The notes under the pieces: generated by a model
Told to the model about the DNA's origin: nothing
What the model saw: only the letters and a program-made list of their open reading frames with translations
Databases searched by the model: none
Shown: in pieces, positions 16,065-24,545 of the stretch
Layout of the letters: each line of letters starts with the position of its first letter
Numbering within the stretch: the first letter of the stretch is position 1
Made by a program: the position numbers and the translations under genes
Assembly: GCA_038209775.1 (NCBI GenBank)
Contig: JBBQXK010000013.1
Span: 15,464-79,463 of the forward strand
Reading direction: 5' to 3'
Origin: JBBQXK01 sp038209775
GTDB taxonomy: Bacteria > Pseudomonadota > Alphaproteobacteria > Rhodobacterales > Rhodobacteraceae
DNA: 64,000 bases

Positions 16065-17098
16065 CAGGCCACCAGAACCGCCCGGATCGCGGCGGCGTCG
16101 ATGTGGTGGTGTTCGGCGATGACGACAAGGCGGGTTTCGCGGGGGGTGCTGCCCCATGGCCGGTCGTACTGCGCACGCACCCGGGTGCCCACGGCCTGCA
16201 CCAGCATCCGCAGGGGTTTGCCCGCGACGGCGACATAACCCTTGACCCGCAGGATGTGCTGCTCGGTCGCCAGACGGCGGATCGCGTCCTGCAGCGCGTC
16301 GGGGTCGGTGATTTCGGGCAGGTCGATCACGACGGATGCGAAATCGTCGTGTTCGTGGTCATCGTGGCCGTCATGGTGGCTGGGCCGTGCCGCGATGTCA
16401 TCTTCGGCGGCGGCGTTCAGCCCAAGGATCACGCGGGGGTCGATGACACCTTCGGTCATCGCGATCATCGGCAGGGCGCGGGGAGATTCCGCCGTGATGA
16501 CGGCGCGGGCGGCGGCAAGGCCCGCCTCACCCGCAAGATCGGCCTTGGACAGAAGGACGATGTCGGCGCAGGCGATCTGATCCTCGAACACCTCGGACAG
16601 GGGGGTTTCGTGGTCAAGGCTGGGGTCGGCGGCGCGTTGTGCGTCCACCGCCACCGGATCGGGGGCAAAGCGGCCCGCCGCCACCGCCTCGGCATCGGCC
16701 AGCGTCACCACGCCGTCGACGGTGATGCGGGAGCGGATCGCGGGCCAGTCGAACGCCTTGAGCAGGGGTTTCGGAAGGGCGAGCCCTGAGGTTTCGATGA
16801 TGATGTGGTCGGGGCGGGTGGGCAGCGCCATCAGCGCCTCGATCGTCGGGATGAAATCCTCGGCCACGGTGCAGCAGATGCAGCCGTTGGCCAGTTCGAC
16901 GATGTTTTCCACCGGGCACGACGCATCGGCGCAGGATTTGAGGATGTCGCCGTCGACACCAAGCGTGCCGAACTCGTTCACCAGGATGGCCAGCCGCTTG
17001 CCCTGCGGGTTGGCCATCAGGTGACGGATGAGCGTGGTCTTGCCGGACCCCAGAAAGCCGGTGATGACGGTGACGGGGATTTTTGCGAGATCGGACAT
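16064..17098 (-). CDS. cobW: CobW-type GTPase (COG0523 metallochaperone family)
   Basis: G3E-family P-loop GTPase thought to deliver cobalt for cobalamin synthesis. The 344 residues show the P-loop GFLGSGKTT (14-22), the metal-binding C73-I-C75-C76 motif, and a His-rich insert (HHDGHDDHEHDD) typical of COG0523 proteins. It directly follows the DUF1636 gene with no spacer and precedes cobN with a one-base overlap. Behind riboswitch 2, so expected to be expressed when cobalamin is low. Confidence 0.92.
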   Translation of the reverse strand: MSDLAKIPVTVITGFLGSGKTTLIRHLMANPQGKRLAILVNEFGTLGVDGDILKSCADASCPVENIVELANGCICCTVAEDFIPTIEALMALPTRPDHIIIETSGLALPKPLLKAFDWPAIRSRITVDGVVTLADAEAVAAGRFAPDPVAVDAQRAADPSLDHETPLSEVFEDQIACADIVLLSKADLAGEAGLAAARAVITAESPRALPMIAMTEGVIDPRVILGLNAAAEDDIAARPSHHDGHDDHEHDDFASVVIDLPEITDPDALQDAIRRLATEQHILRVKGYVAVAGKPLRMLVQAVGTRVRAQYDRPWGSTPRETRLVVIAEHHHIDAAAIRAVLVA

Positions 17099-17494
17099 TC
17101 AAAGGCTCTCCAGGGGGGGCACGCGGGCCAGGGATTGCTTGCGGAAAACCTCGGGGCGGTCGCGCCAGGGGACGATGCCGTCGGGGGTGGCGGCATAGCG
17201 GGCGGCGCCTTGCAGGATGTGGTCGGCATGCAGGGCGGGGTCGAGGTTGCCGTAGATGTAGGTCCACTTGCCGGGGGCCTGCAGCGCCACCGAACAGCCG
17301 TTCGAGCAGGCCGAGAGGCACTCGACCGGGCGGATGGTGACGCCGGGGGGCAGGTCGAGCGATGTGAGCGCGGCCAGAAGCTGCGCGCCGGGGCGGGGGG
17401 CGTCGGCCACAAGATCGGCGGGCAGCATGCCGTCACGCTTGCAGGTGATGCAGACGGCCAGCGTGGCGCGGGGGGCGGGGGTGGGGTCGGTCAT
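17099..17494 (-). CDS. DUF1636 family protein (thioredoxin-like, Cys-rich), copy B
   Basis: A 131-residue DUF1636 protein, the first gene after riboswitch 2. Cys15-x2-Cys18 and Cys59-x3-Cys63 repeat the spacing of copy A, with an extra Cys67. The spacing is like that of thioredoxin-fold [2Fe-2S] ferredoxins (pattern seen; cofactor not shown). It abuts cobW exactly, which suggests a partnership with the cobalt chaperone or an electron transfer role for CobG (inference). Confidence 0.82.
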   Translation of the reverse strand: MTDPTPAPRATLAVCITCKRDGMLPADLVADAPRPGAQLLAALTSLDLPPGVTIRPVECLSACSNGCSVALQAPGKWTYIYGNLDPALHADHILQGAARYAATPDGIVPWRDRPEVFRKQSLARVPPLESL

Positions 17495-17629
17495 GCAGTC
17501 CTTCGGGTATCGTTGGTTGGGCGTCGGGGGGGCATCGGGGGCGTCATGCGCCAGCTCGGACGTGGCGGCACAGATCGCACCGCAGCACCCTGCCGGTCGC
17601 GGAACACCCCGTCCGCCCGTTCGTCAGTC

Positions 17630-17815
17630 GTGGCACTGGCAGGTCTCCCGGCTGCACGAAGCGGGTTTCCCCCCGGTTCCGCCCTTCCCGGGGGTGTGAC
17701 CCCAGTGGCATCGGAACCTCTTCGTTTCACGGTCGCGGGGGCGGCTGCGCTTTGGCCCTGCGAAGCGTCGCAAAGCCTGTCGCATTCCCTCTTCGCCTGT
17801 CGTACGACAGGCACC
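17630..17815 (-). promoter_or_regulatory. Cobalamin riboswitch 2 (upstream of DUF1636-cobW-cobN operon)
   Basis: Minus-strand elements in order: GAGGGAATGCG near 17780-17792, GCCGCCCCCGCGACCGTGA-like core, GCCACTG at 17703-17709, GGGAAGGGCGG, and the B12 box AGCCGGGAGACCTGCC at 17638-17653. It faces the DUF1636-cobW-cobN-cobG operon, with about 140 bases to the start codon. The stretch 17495-17872 has no gene; the remainder contains the promoters of this operon and of divergent cobO. Confidence 0.92.
17795..17812. repeat. Perfect 18-bp palindrome at the riboswitch 2 5' end
   Basis: GCCTGTCGTACGACAGGC is fully self-complementary. It lies at the presumed transcript start side of riboswitch 2 and 60 bases upstream of cobO. 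It may be a 5' hairpin of the riboswitch RNA or a protein site between the divergent genes. Confidence 0.6.
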
Positions 17816-17872
17816 AGTGCTGGCCCGTGGTGGACCCCGGGCACCGCAGTGTCAAGAACGGGATGCGCCGTG

Positions 17873-18523
17873 ATGCCAGACGAGACCGACATCGACCCTG
17901 TCGCAATGGTCCCCGGGGTAACTGATGACGCCCGCCACGCGGTCAAGATGGCCAAGAAGAAGGCCGCCCGTGACCGGATCATGGCGACCAAGTCGGATGG
18001 CCGCGGGCTGATCATCGTCCATACCGGGGCGGGCAAGGGCAAGTCGTCGTCCGGGTTCGGGATGATCCTGCGCTGCATCGCACACGGGATGCCCTGCGCG
18101 GTGGTGCAGTTCATCAAGGGCGCCTGGGATACCGGCGAGCGGCGCCTGATCGAGGGGCATTTCAGCGACCTGTGCCAGTTCCACGCGATGGGCGAGGGGT
18201 TCACCTGGGAAACCCAGGACCGCGCCCGTGACATCGCCATGGCGCGGGCAGGGTGGGAAAAGGCCAAGGAGATCATCCGCGACCCTTCGGTGCAGTTCGT
18301 CCTGTTGGACGAGATCAACATCGCGCTGCGCTATGATTATCTTGAGATTGACGAGGTGCTGGCCTTCCTGCGCGATGAAAAGCCCGCGCTGACCCATGTC
18401 GTGCTGACCGGGCGCAATGCCAAGGAGGCGCTGATCGAGGTGGCCGATCTTGTCACCGAGATGACGCTGGTCAAGCACCCGTTCCGGTCGGGGATCAAGG
18501 CGCAGAAGGGTGTCGAGTTCTGA
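17873..18523 (+). CDS. cobO: Corrinoid adenosyltransferase CobO
   Basis: ATP:cob(I)yrinic acid a,c-diamide adenosyltransferase of the CobA/CobO/BtuR type. The 216-residue product has an N-terminal Lys-rich helix (KMAKKKAARDRIM), the P-loop TGAGKGKSS near 51-59, and VLLDEINIALRYDYL. The ATG at 17873 gives the family N-terminus. It is divergent from the riboswitch 2 operon and separated from cobQ by 331 bases that contain a long inverted repeat. Confidence 0.93.
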   Translation: MPDETDIDPVAMVPGVTDDARHAVKMAKKKAARDRIMATKSDGRGLIIVHTGAGKGKSSSGFGMILRCIAHGMPCAVVQFIKGAWDTGERRLIEGHFSDLCQFHAMGEGFTWETQDRARDIAMARAGWEKAKEIIRDPSVQFVLLDEINIALRYDYLEIDEVLAFLRDEKPALTHVVLTGRNAKEALIEVADLVTEMTLVKHPFRSGIKAQKGVEF

Positions 18524-18574
18524 TGCGGGGGACCGCGCCAGACGATAGCCGGGGCACCTGTGGCGATGTGGCAA

Positions 18575-18715
18575 AGGGGGGCTGTCTGCCCCCCGCCTTC
18601 GGCCCCCCCCGAGAGTATTTGCGCAAAGGTGAATGCAACAGCAGAACGCCCACCCCTTCTGCATTCACCTTTGCGCAAATACTCTCGGGTGGGTGCGGGA
18701 GGGCAGACAGCCCTC
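18575..18715. repeat. Head-to-head repeat pair forming a long inverted repeat
   Basis: Positions 18610-18637 and 18660-18687 are perfect 28-base reverse complements separated by 22 bases; the core reads GAGAGTATTTGCGCAAAGG. Outer arms GGGCTGTCTGCC (near 18579-18590) and GGCAGACAGCCC (18702-18713) extend the symmetry. The arms resemble the dispersed GC repeats of this window. It could form a strong hairpin after cobO. The rest of 18524-18854 shows no gene. Confidence 0.9.
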
Positions 18716-18854
18716 CTGCGGGTCATGCAGGGGGCGGCCCCTTGCGCGTCAGCGTCGGTGCGGCGGTTCTGCAGGCGGGCGGGGGTCCAAGGGGGGCCCT
18801 GCCCCCCTTGCGCGGCCCAAGGGCGCCAGCCCGCGGGAGTGTCCGGGGGCCGCG

Positions 18855-20300
18855 ATGCGGGCGCTGATGATCCAGGGCTGTGGGTCGAACGTCGGCAAGT
18901 CGCTGATCGTGGCGGGCCTGTGCCGGGCGGCGTTGCGGCGGGGGATTTCGGTGGCGCCGTTCAAGCCGCAGAACATGTCGAACAATGCGGCCGTCACTGT
19001 CGACGGCGGTGAGATCGGGCGGGCGCAGGCGCTCCAGGCGCTGGCGTCAGGGCGGGCGGCGCATACCGACATGAATCCGGTACTCTTGAAGCCCGAATCC
19101 GAAACCGGGTCACAGGTCATCGTGCAGGGGCGGCGGGTGGCAACCGTCAGGGCGCGGGACTATGCGGGCCTGAAGCCCACGCTGATGGCCCCGGTTCTGG
19201 ACAGTTTCGCGCGGCTGAAGGCCAGCGCTGACCTTGTCATTGTCGAGGGCGCGGGCAGTCCTGCCGAGGTCAACCTGCGCCAAGGCGACATTGCCAACAT
19301 GGGCTTTGCCCGCGCCGCCGATGTGCCGGTGGTGCTGGTCGGCGATATCGACCGGGGCGGCGTGATCGCGCAGGTGGTGGGCACGCAGGCGGTGCTGGAG
19401 CCGGCCGACGCCGCGATGGTTGCAGGCTTCATCATCAACAAGTTCCGCGGTGACCCCCGGCTGTTCGACGACGGCTATGCGCTGATCGCCGCGCGCACGG
19501 GGTGGCGCGGCTTTGGTGTGGTGCCGTATTTCGGCGCGGCCCATCGCCTGCCGGCCGAGGACGCGCTGGACCTGCCGCGCACCACCGGCGACGGCCCGCT
19601 GCACATCGTCTGCCTGACCCTGTCGCGCATTGCGAACTTTGATGATCTCGACCCCTTGGCGCAGGAACCCGGCGTGCGCCTGACGATGTTGCGGGCGGGT
19701 GAGGCCATTCCGGGTGACGCGGGGCTGGTGATCCTGCCCGGGTCGAAATCGACGCGGGGCGATCTGGCCTATCTGCAGGGGCAGGGGTGGGATATCGACC
19801 TTGCCGCGCACCACCGTCGGGGCGGGCGGACGCTGGGCATCTGTGGTGGGTATCAGATGCTGGGGACAAGCGTCAGCGACCCTGACGGGATCGAGGGGCC
19901 TGCGGGTGTGACCGAAGGGCTGGGCCTTCTGGACGTCGCAACCGTGATGACCGGCGACAAGCGCCTGACGCAGACCGAGGCGGTTCATGCGGAGACAGGG
20001 CTGCCGATCACCGGCTATGAAATCCATATCGGCCGCACCGATGGCCCCGGTCGGGCGCGCCCCTTTGCGCATGTGAACGGGCGGCCCGAGGGGGCGGTGT
20101 CGGCGGATGGGCGGGTGATGGGCAGCTATCTGCACGGCATGTTCGCGGGCGATGCCTTTCGTGCCGCGTTTCTGGCGGGCATGGGCGTGGCCGCGTCGGG
20201 CCAGTCGCACGGCGCTGCGGTCGAGGCCACGCTGGACGCATTGGCGTTACATCTTGAGGCGCATCTGGATGTGGCGGCGCTGTTCGCGCTGGCGCGGTGA
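18855..20300 (+). CDS. cobQ: Cobyric acid synthase CobQ
   Basis: Glutamine- and ATP-dependent amidase that amidates side chains b, d, e and g of adenosylcobyrinic acid a,c-diamide. The 481 residues comprise an N-terminal P-loop domain (QGCGSNVGKS, residues 6-15; FKPQNMSNNAAV) and a C-terminal glutaminase domain with LGICGGYQMLG, Cys near residue 330. The ATG at 18855 matches the family start; the open frame extends upstream through repeat sequence that is not family-like. Confidence 0.94.
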   Translation: MRALMIQGCGSNVGKSLIVAGLCRAALRRGISVAPFKPQNMSNNAAVTVDGGEIGRAQALQALASGRAAHTDMNPVLLKPESETGSQVIVQGRRVATVRARDYAGLKPTLMAPVLDSFARLKASADLVIVEGAGSPAEVNLRQGDIANMGFARAADVPVVLVGDIDRGGVIAQVVGTQAVLEPADAAMVAGFIINKFRGDPRLFDDGYALIAARTGWRGFGVVPYFGAAHRLPAEDALDLPRTTGDGPLHIVCLTLSRIANFDDLDPLAQEPGVRLTMLRAGEAIPGDAGLVILPGSKSTRGDLAYLQGQGWDIDLAAHHRRGGRTLGICGGYQMLGTSVSDPDGIEGPAGVTEGLGLLDVATVMTGDKRLTQTEAVHAETGLPITGYEIHIGRTDGPGRARPFAHVNGRPEGAVSADGRVMGSYLHGMFAGDAFRAAFLAGMGVAASGQSHGAAVEATLDALALHLEAHLDVAALFALAR

Positions 20301-20382
20301 CCGGCCCCACCTGCCGCAGTTGCCGGGGCCTGAGGAATGTGCCATGACTTGCTGCCGACGAACTAGACCGAAGAGTTCAGCC

Positions 20383-21036
20383 ATGCCCGACTTCGCCCAG
20401 CGCCGTATGATGATGGTCGACACGCAGGTGCGCCCGTCGGATGTCACGAAATTCCCGATCATCGACGCCATGCTGTCGGTCCCGCGTGAGGCCTATGTGC
20501 CCAGCCAGATGCGCGAGGCGGCCTATGTCGGCGACAACATCCGCCTTGGGCCCCAGCGCGTGATCCTGGACCCGCGAACATTCGCCAAGATGCTGGATGC
20601 ACTGGATATTCAGCCGACCGAGATGGTTCTGGTTCTGGCGGCGGGCCTTGGCTATCCGGCGGCGGTGATTGCCCGGCTGGCCGAGGCGGTGATCGCGGTG
20701 GAAGAGGATACGATGCTGGCCGCCGAGGCCGAACGCACCCTGTCGGCCGAGGGCGTCGACAACGCCGTGGTGATGACCGGGCCGCTGGTGTCTGGCGGCG
20801 CCAAGCATGGCCCCTATGACGTGATCGTGATCGAGGGCGGTGTCGAAGAGGTGCCCGAAGCGGTTCTGGCGCAGCTCAAGGATGGCGGACGGATCGGCGC
20901 GCTCTACATGGCGCAGGGCGTCGGCGTGGTGCGGACCGGCGTGCGGCGCGGCGGTGCGATGTCTTGGCGCGACGCGTTCAACGCGACAGCGCCGGTATTG
21001 CCGGGGTTCGGCCGGGCACGGGCCTTTACGCTGTGA
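20383..21036 (+). CDS. Protein-L-isoaspartate O-methyltransferase-like protein
   Basis: A 217-residue class I methyltransferase of the Pcm family. MVDTQVRPSDVTKFPIIDAM, VPREAYVP and the SAM-binding region LVLAAGLGYPAAVIARLA are seen; the last departs from the usual E-x-G-x-G-x-G motif, so activity on isoaspartyl residues is uncertain. The ATG at 20383 fits the family start. It is 14 bases upstream of tolC on the same strand and may be cotranscribed with it. Confidence 0.8.
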   Translation: MPDFAQRRMMMVDTQVRPSDVTKFPIIDAMLSVPREAYVPSQMREAAYVGDNIRLGPQRVILDPRTFAKMLDALDIQPTEMVLVLAAGLGYPAAVIARLAEAVIAVEEDTMLAAEAERTLSAEGVDNAVVMTGPLVSGGAKHGPYDVIVIEGGVEEVPEAVLAQLKDGGRIGALYMAQGVGVVRTGVRRGGAMSWRDAFNATAPVLPGFGRARAFTL

Positions 21037-21050
21037 CCGGCGGAATACAC

Positions 21051-22448
21051 ATGAACAGGCGGCAGATTCAGATGGGGGCAGGGCGGGTGTTTCGGACGGT
21101 TCTGCTGGCCTTGGGGCTGAGTTTTGGCGTGGCGCTGGTGGCGCAGCCGGTGCGGGCGGAAACGCTGACCGATGCGCTGATCGCGGCCTATCGCAATTCC
21201 AATCTTCTGGAACAGAACCGCGCCGTTCTGCGCGCGGCGGATGAGGATGTGGCGATTGCGCTGTCGGCGCTGCGCCCGGTCATCGTCGTCGGCGGCGACG
21301 CGTCCTATTCCGACCAGCGGCTGGAGGATATCACCGCGTCGATCGCCCTGTCCGCCGAGATCACTCTGTATGATTTCGGGCGCAACCGGCTGGCGCTGGA
21401 TGTGCAGAAAGAGGTCGTGCTGGCGACGCGCGAGGCGCTGGTGAATGTCGAACAGCAGGTGTTGCTGAATGCGGTGCGGGCCTATGTCTCGGTCCGGCTG
21501 AACCAGGATATCGTGTCGCTGCGCCAGTCGAACGAGCGGCTGATCGGCCAGGAATTGCGCGCCGCACAGGACCGGTTCGAACTGGGCGAGACGACGCGCA
21601 CCGATGTGGCGCTGGCCGAGGCGCGGCTGGCCACGTCCCGGTCGGACCTGATCGCGGCGCAGGGCGACCTTTTGGTCGCGCGTGAGGATTACCTGTTGGC
21701 CGTCGGGCGTTACCCCGGGAACCTGGCGGCGCCACCGCGCGCCCCGCGCACCGCCCGTTCGCTGGACGAGGCGCGCGGTGTGGCCAGCCGGACGCATCCT
21801 TCGGTCCGCCAGGCGCAGCGCGAGGTGACCATCGGCATGCTGAACATGGCGCGGGCCAAGGCCGCGATGGGGCCGACGGTGACCGCGCGCGCGCAGATTG
21901 CCTATGACAGTGAAAGCAAGCGCGGCGATTCGGTGGCCATCGGGATCGACCAGACATTATATGCCGGGGGCCGGCTGTCGGCGCTGTACCGGCAGGCCCT
22001 TGCGCGGCGCGACCAGTCCCGGTCAGGCCTGTTGCAGACCACCGCCGAGATCGGCCGGCAGGTCGGTGAGGCCTGGGCCAACCTGACCGTCGCATCGGCC
22101 AGCATCGAGGCGTCAGACCGTGAAATCCGCGCGGCGCAGACCGCGTTTGACGGTGTGCGCGAAGAGGCCAATTTGGGTGCCCGCACCACGCTGGACGTGC
22201 TGGATGCCGAGCAGGACCTGCTTTCGGCCCGCACGAACCGCGTTTCGGTCGAGGCGACGCGCTATGTGGGCGTCTATGCGCTGTTGTCGTCGATGGGGCT
22301 TTTGACGGTGGATCATCTGGGTCTGGGCATTCCCACCTATGATCCGGCGGCCTATTACAACGTGGTCAAGAATGCGCCTGCAACCTCGGCCCAGGGCCGC
22401 AAACTGGACCGCGTGCTGAAGTCCATCGGCAGAACAAGCACGGATTAA
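21051..22448 (+). CDS. tolC: TolC family outer membrane efflux protein
   Basis: A 465-residue outer membrane channel protein of type I secretion and multidrug efflux systems. It has a signal peptide at residues 1-36, ending near PVRAET, and the two repeats of long helices expected of the family (DVALAEARLATSRSDLIAAQ; LDVLDAEQDLLSARTNRV). No inner membrane or adaptor partner lies nearby, so it probably serves several exporters, as in other alphaproteobacteria (inference). Confidence 0.9.
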   Translation: MNRRQIQMGAGRVFRTVLLALGLSFGVALVAQPVRAETLTDALIAAYRNSNLLEQNRAVLRAADEDVAIALSALRPVIVVGGDASYSDQRLEDITASIALSAEITLYDFGRNRLALDVQKEVVLATREALVNVEQQVLLNAVRAYVSVRLNQDIVSLRQSNERLIGQELRAAQDRFELGETTRTDVALAEARLATSRSDLIAAQGDLLVAREDYLLAVGRYPGNLAAPPRAPRTARSLDEARGVASRTHPSVRQAQREVTIGMLNMARAKAAMGPTVTARAQIAYDSESKRGDSVAIGIDQTLYAGGRLSALYRQALARRDQSRSGLLQTTAEIGRQVGEAWANLTVASASIEASDREIRAAQTAFDGVREEANLGARTTLDVLDAEQDLLSARTNRVSVEATRYVGVYALLSSMGLLTVDHLGLGIPTYDPAAYYNVVKNAPATSAQGRKLDRVLKSIGRTSTD

Positions 22449-22526
22449 CCAGAGGTTGCGCTGCGTTCTTGTATCAGCGCGCGGTCGCGGTTACACTGCG
22501 GTCGCAACGGGCAGGGGCAGGCGCGC

Positions 22527-23312
22527 ATGTCGGAACCGATGACTTCGGGAGAGATCGAGGATGTGCTGTCCTCCATCCGCAAGCTGGTGTCGGAAGACCT
22601 TCGCCCGCAGTCCCGCATGCAGACCCCCGCGATTGTTCCCGAGGTGCCCGCTGTGACTGTGTCCGAACCCGGCAAACTGATGCTGACACCTGCGTTGCGG
22701 GTGGTCGAGGGGACGGCGGAAGCCGAGGCCACGATTGCCGCCGCCGTTATCGTGGCGGAAGATGCGCCCGGGGCCGACCCCGAACCGACCCGCCGTTTGC
22801 GGCTGGATACGGTTGTGGCAAACTTTGCCGCCCATGTAAGCCCGCCCAAGGGCGGGTGGGAGGCCGAGACCGGCGATGCCACGGTGACCCGCCTTGTGCG
22901 CCAGCCGCCGCCCGTTGTGGACCACGATGTGCCGGTCGAGCCCTTTCCCGATGCCGCAGCCGAGGATGACACGGGCGTAGGTCAGGGCGTGATCTTGGCC
23001 GAAGTCGTGGACGTGGCCCCGGTGGGGCGGCTGCATTTCGCGTGGCAGCCCGGGCCGGACGGCTTGGACGACAACGATGAGCCTGAGGATATGGCGGCTG
23101 CGCCCCTGCCCGAGGCCGAGGTGCTGCAGGGCACGGGCGATGCGCCCGAGGCGCCGATGCTGGACCTGGACAGTGACGCGCTGGCCGACCTCGTGCGCGA
23201 CATCCTGCGCGAGGAATTGCAGGGCGCCCTGGGCGAGCGGATGACGCGCAACATCCGCAAGCTGGTACGGGCGGAGGTCGCCCGTGTGCTGGCGACAAGG
23301 GATCTGGCCTGA
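22527..23312 (+). CDS. Acidic protein with PopZ-like end motifs (DUF2497-like)
   Basis: A 261-residue acidic protein with a short conserved N-terminal helix (EIEDVLSSIRKLVSEDLRP, residues 9-27), a long acidic Pro-rich middle likely to be disordered, and a C-terminal helix (LVRDILREELQGALGERMTR). This layout resembles DUF2497/PopZ pole-organising proteins, but the match is weak and the function is not established. It is 78 bases downstream of tolC. Confidence 0.6.
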   Translation: MSEPMTSGEIEDVLSSIRKLVSEDLRPQSRMQTPAIVPEVPAVTVSEPGKLMLTPALRVVEGTAEAEATIAAAVIVAEDAPGADPEPTRRLRLDTVVANFAAHVSPPKGGWEAETGDATVTRLVRQPPPVVDHDVPVEPFPDAAAEDDTGVGQGVILAEVVDVAPVGRLHFAWQPGPDGLDDNDEPEDMAAAPLPEAEVLQGTGDAPEAPMLDLDSDALADLVRDILREELQGALGERMTRNIRKLVRAEVARVLATRDLA

Positions 23313-23364
23313 TCCGGCAAGGGCGTGTTGCCCTGCCATGACCTGACCACCGCACGGCTGACAC

Positions 23365-23391
23365 AAAAAAACGCGCCCCGCAAAGTGCGCG
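23365..23391 (-). terminator. Terminator of the DUF6280 gene
   Basis: On the minus strand, CGCGC (23387-23391) and GCGCG (23372-23376) can pair and are followed by seven T (23371-23365). This is the form of a rho-independent terminator 26 bases after the DUF6280 stop. A second CAGGC / GCCTG hairpin lies between it and the stop. Confidence 0.6.
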
Positions 23392-23416
23392 CCCTGTTCC
23401 CGTCAGGCAGCGCCTG

Positions 23417-23737
23417 TCAGGCCGCTTCGGCCTGTTCCAGCGCGTGGCGGCGTTCGCTTTCCTCACGCGACAGCGCGACGGACGTGCGCACGCCCTTGGA
23501 CACGAAATCCATCAGCCCCTTGACCACCCGCTCGTTCGGGTCGATGCCCGCGCAGGACAGCACTTCGCGTCCGTCGCGTGAGCGGGCCCAGCGGGCGATC
23601 TGATCGGCCCCGTTGCCATATTTTCGGTCATCCGCAATCGCATCGTCCAGCGCTGCCAGCACGACGGCGGCAAACAGCTTGCGCGCGCGCTGACCCTGTT
23701 CAAAGTTGAAGGCGGTACCATCCACGAAATCGACCAT
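23417..23737 (-). CDS. DUF6280 family protein
   Basis: A 106-residue mainly helical protein (ARKLFAAVVLAALDDAIADD; QIARWARSRDGREVLSCAGIDP) of a small family known from Rhodobacteraceae, with no known function. No membrane segment or signal peptide. It is divergent from efp across a 216-base gap with paired direct repeats. Confidence 0.75.
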   Translation of the reverse strand: MVDFVDGTAFNFEQGQRARKLFAAVVLAALDDAIADDRKYGNGADQIARWARSRDGREVLSCAGIDPNERVVKGLMDFVSKGVRTSVALSREESERRHALEQAEAA

Positions 23738-23822
23738 CGTCGTCGTCCTGTCTTCTTGCTCTTGCGTTTTCTAGCTTCCGGCCACTATGGCGATTTCCAA
23801 TCGATTCGGCATCCCACGTTTC

Positions 23823-23858
23823 GCATAACTGTCATGCATTTTGTGCATAGCTGTCACG
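23823..23858. repeat. Paired 14-base direct repeats in the DUF6280-efp gap
   Basis: GCATAACTGTCATG (23823-23836) and GCATAGCTGTCACG (23845-23858) differ at two positions and start 22 bases apart, about two helical turns. The location between divergent genes suggests a regulator site; nothing further identifies the protein. Confidence 0.5.
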
Positions 23859-23953
23859 AAGAGATACCGCATCTGGTCGTCTTGCCGCCCGCCCTTACGC
23901 CAGATATAGCGACCTCGCGACGTATTGCAACCTTTTGACAAGGTTTTGCCACA

Positions 23954-24517
23954 ATGGCCAAGATCAACGGCAACGAAATCAAGCCCGGCATGGTGCTGGA
24001 CTACGACGGCGGCCTGTGGGCGGCGGTCAAGGCGAACCATGTGAAACCCGGCAAAGGCGGTGCTTTCGCGCAGGTTGAATTGAAGAACCTGCGCGACGGG
24101 CGCAAGTTGAACGAGCGGTTCCGGTCCGAGGACAAGGTTGAACAGGTCGAGCTTGAGAACAAGGATCAGCAGTTCCTGTATGAAACCGACGGGCGGCTGG
24201 TGTTCATGGACGCCGAAACCTATGAGCAGGTCGAGATCGACGCCGAGTTGCTGGGCGACCGTCGGGCGTTCCTGCAGGACGGGATGACGGCGACGGTGCG
24301 GTACTATGGCGAGGAGCCGCTGTCGGTGGCGCTGCCGCAAAAAGTGCGCTGCCGGGTGGTGGATACCGAGCCGGTGCAAAAGGGCCAGACCGCCGCCAAC
24401 AGCTTCAAGCCCGCGATCCTGGACAATGGTGTGCGGATCATGATCCCGCCGTTCATCGGGCCGGATGAAGACATCATCGTGCATACTGAACTGATGGAAT
24501 ATTCCGAGCGGGCCTGA
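23954..24517 (+). CDS. efp: Elongation factor P
   Basis: Translation factor that relieves ribosome stalling at polyproline runs. The 187-residue product has three beta-barrel domains; Lys34 in VKPGKGGAF is the position modified by lysylation in EpmAB species. No epmA or epmB gene lies nearby. TTTTGACAAGG upstream (near 23934) may belong to the promoter or the ribosome binding region. A GC hairpin with a T-run follows the gene. Confidence 0.96.
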   Translation: MAKINGNEIKPGMVLDYDGGLWAAVKANHVKPGKGGAFAQVELKNLRDGRKLNERFRSEDKVEQVELENKDQQFLYETDGRLVFMDAETYEQVEIDAELLGDRRAFLQDGMTATVRYYGEEPLSVALPQKVRCRVVDTEPVQKGQTAANSFKPAILDNGVRIMIPPFIGPDEDIIVHTELMEYSERA

Positions 24518-24545
24518 GGGATGCGCGGGTTGACGGGGCAGTAAC

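Noticed and set aside
16805..17872. N-terminal extension of the cobO frame
   Set aside because: Runs antisense through cobW, DUF1636 and riboswitch 2; CobO family start is at 17873.
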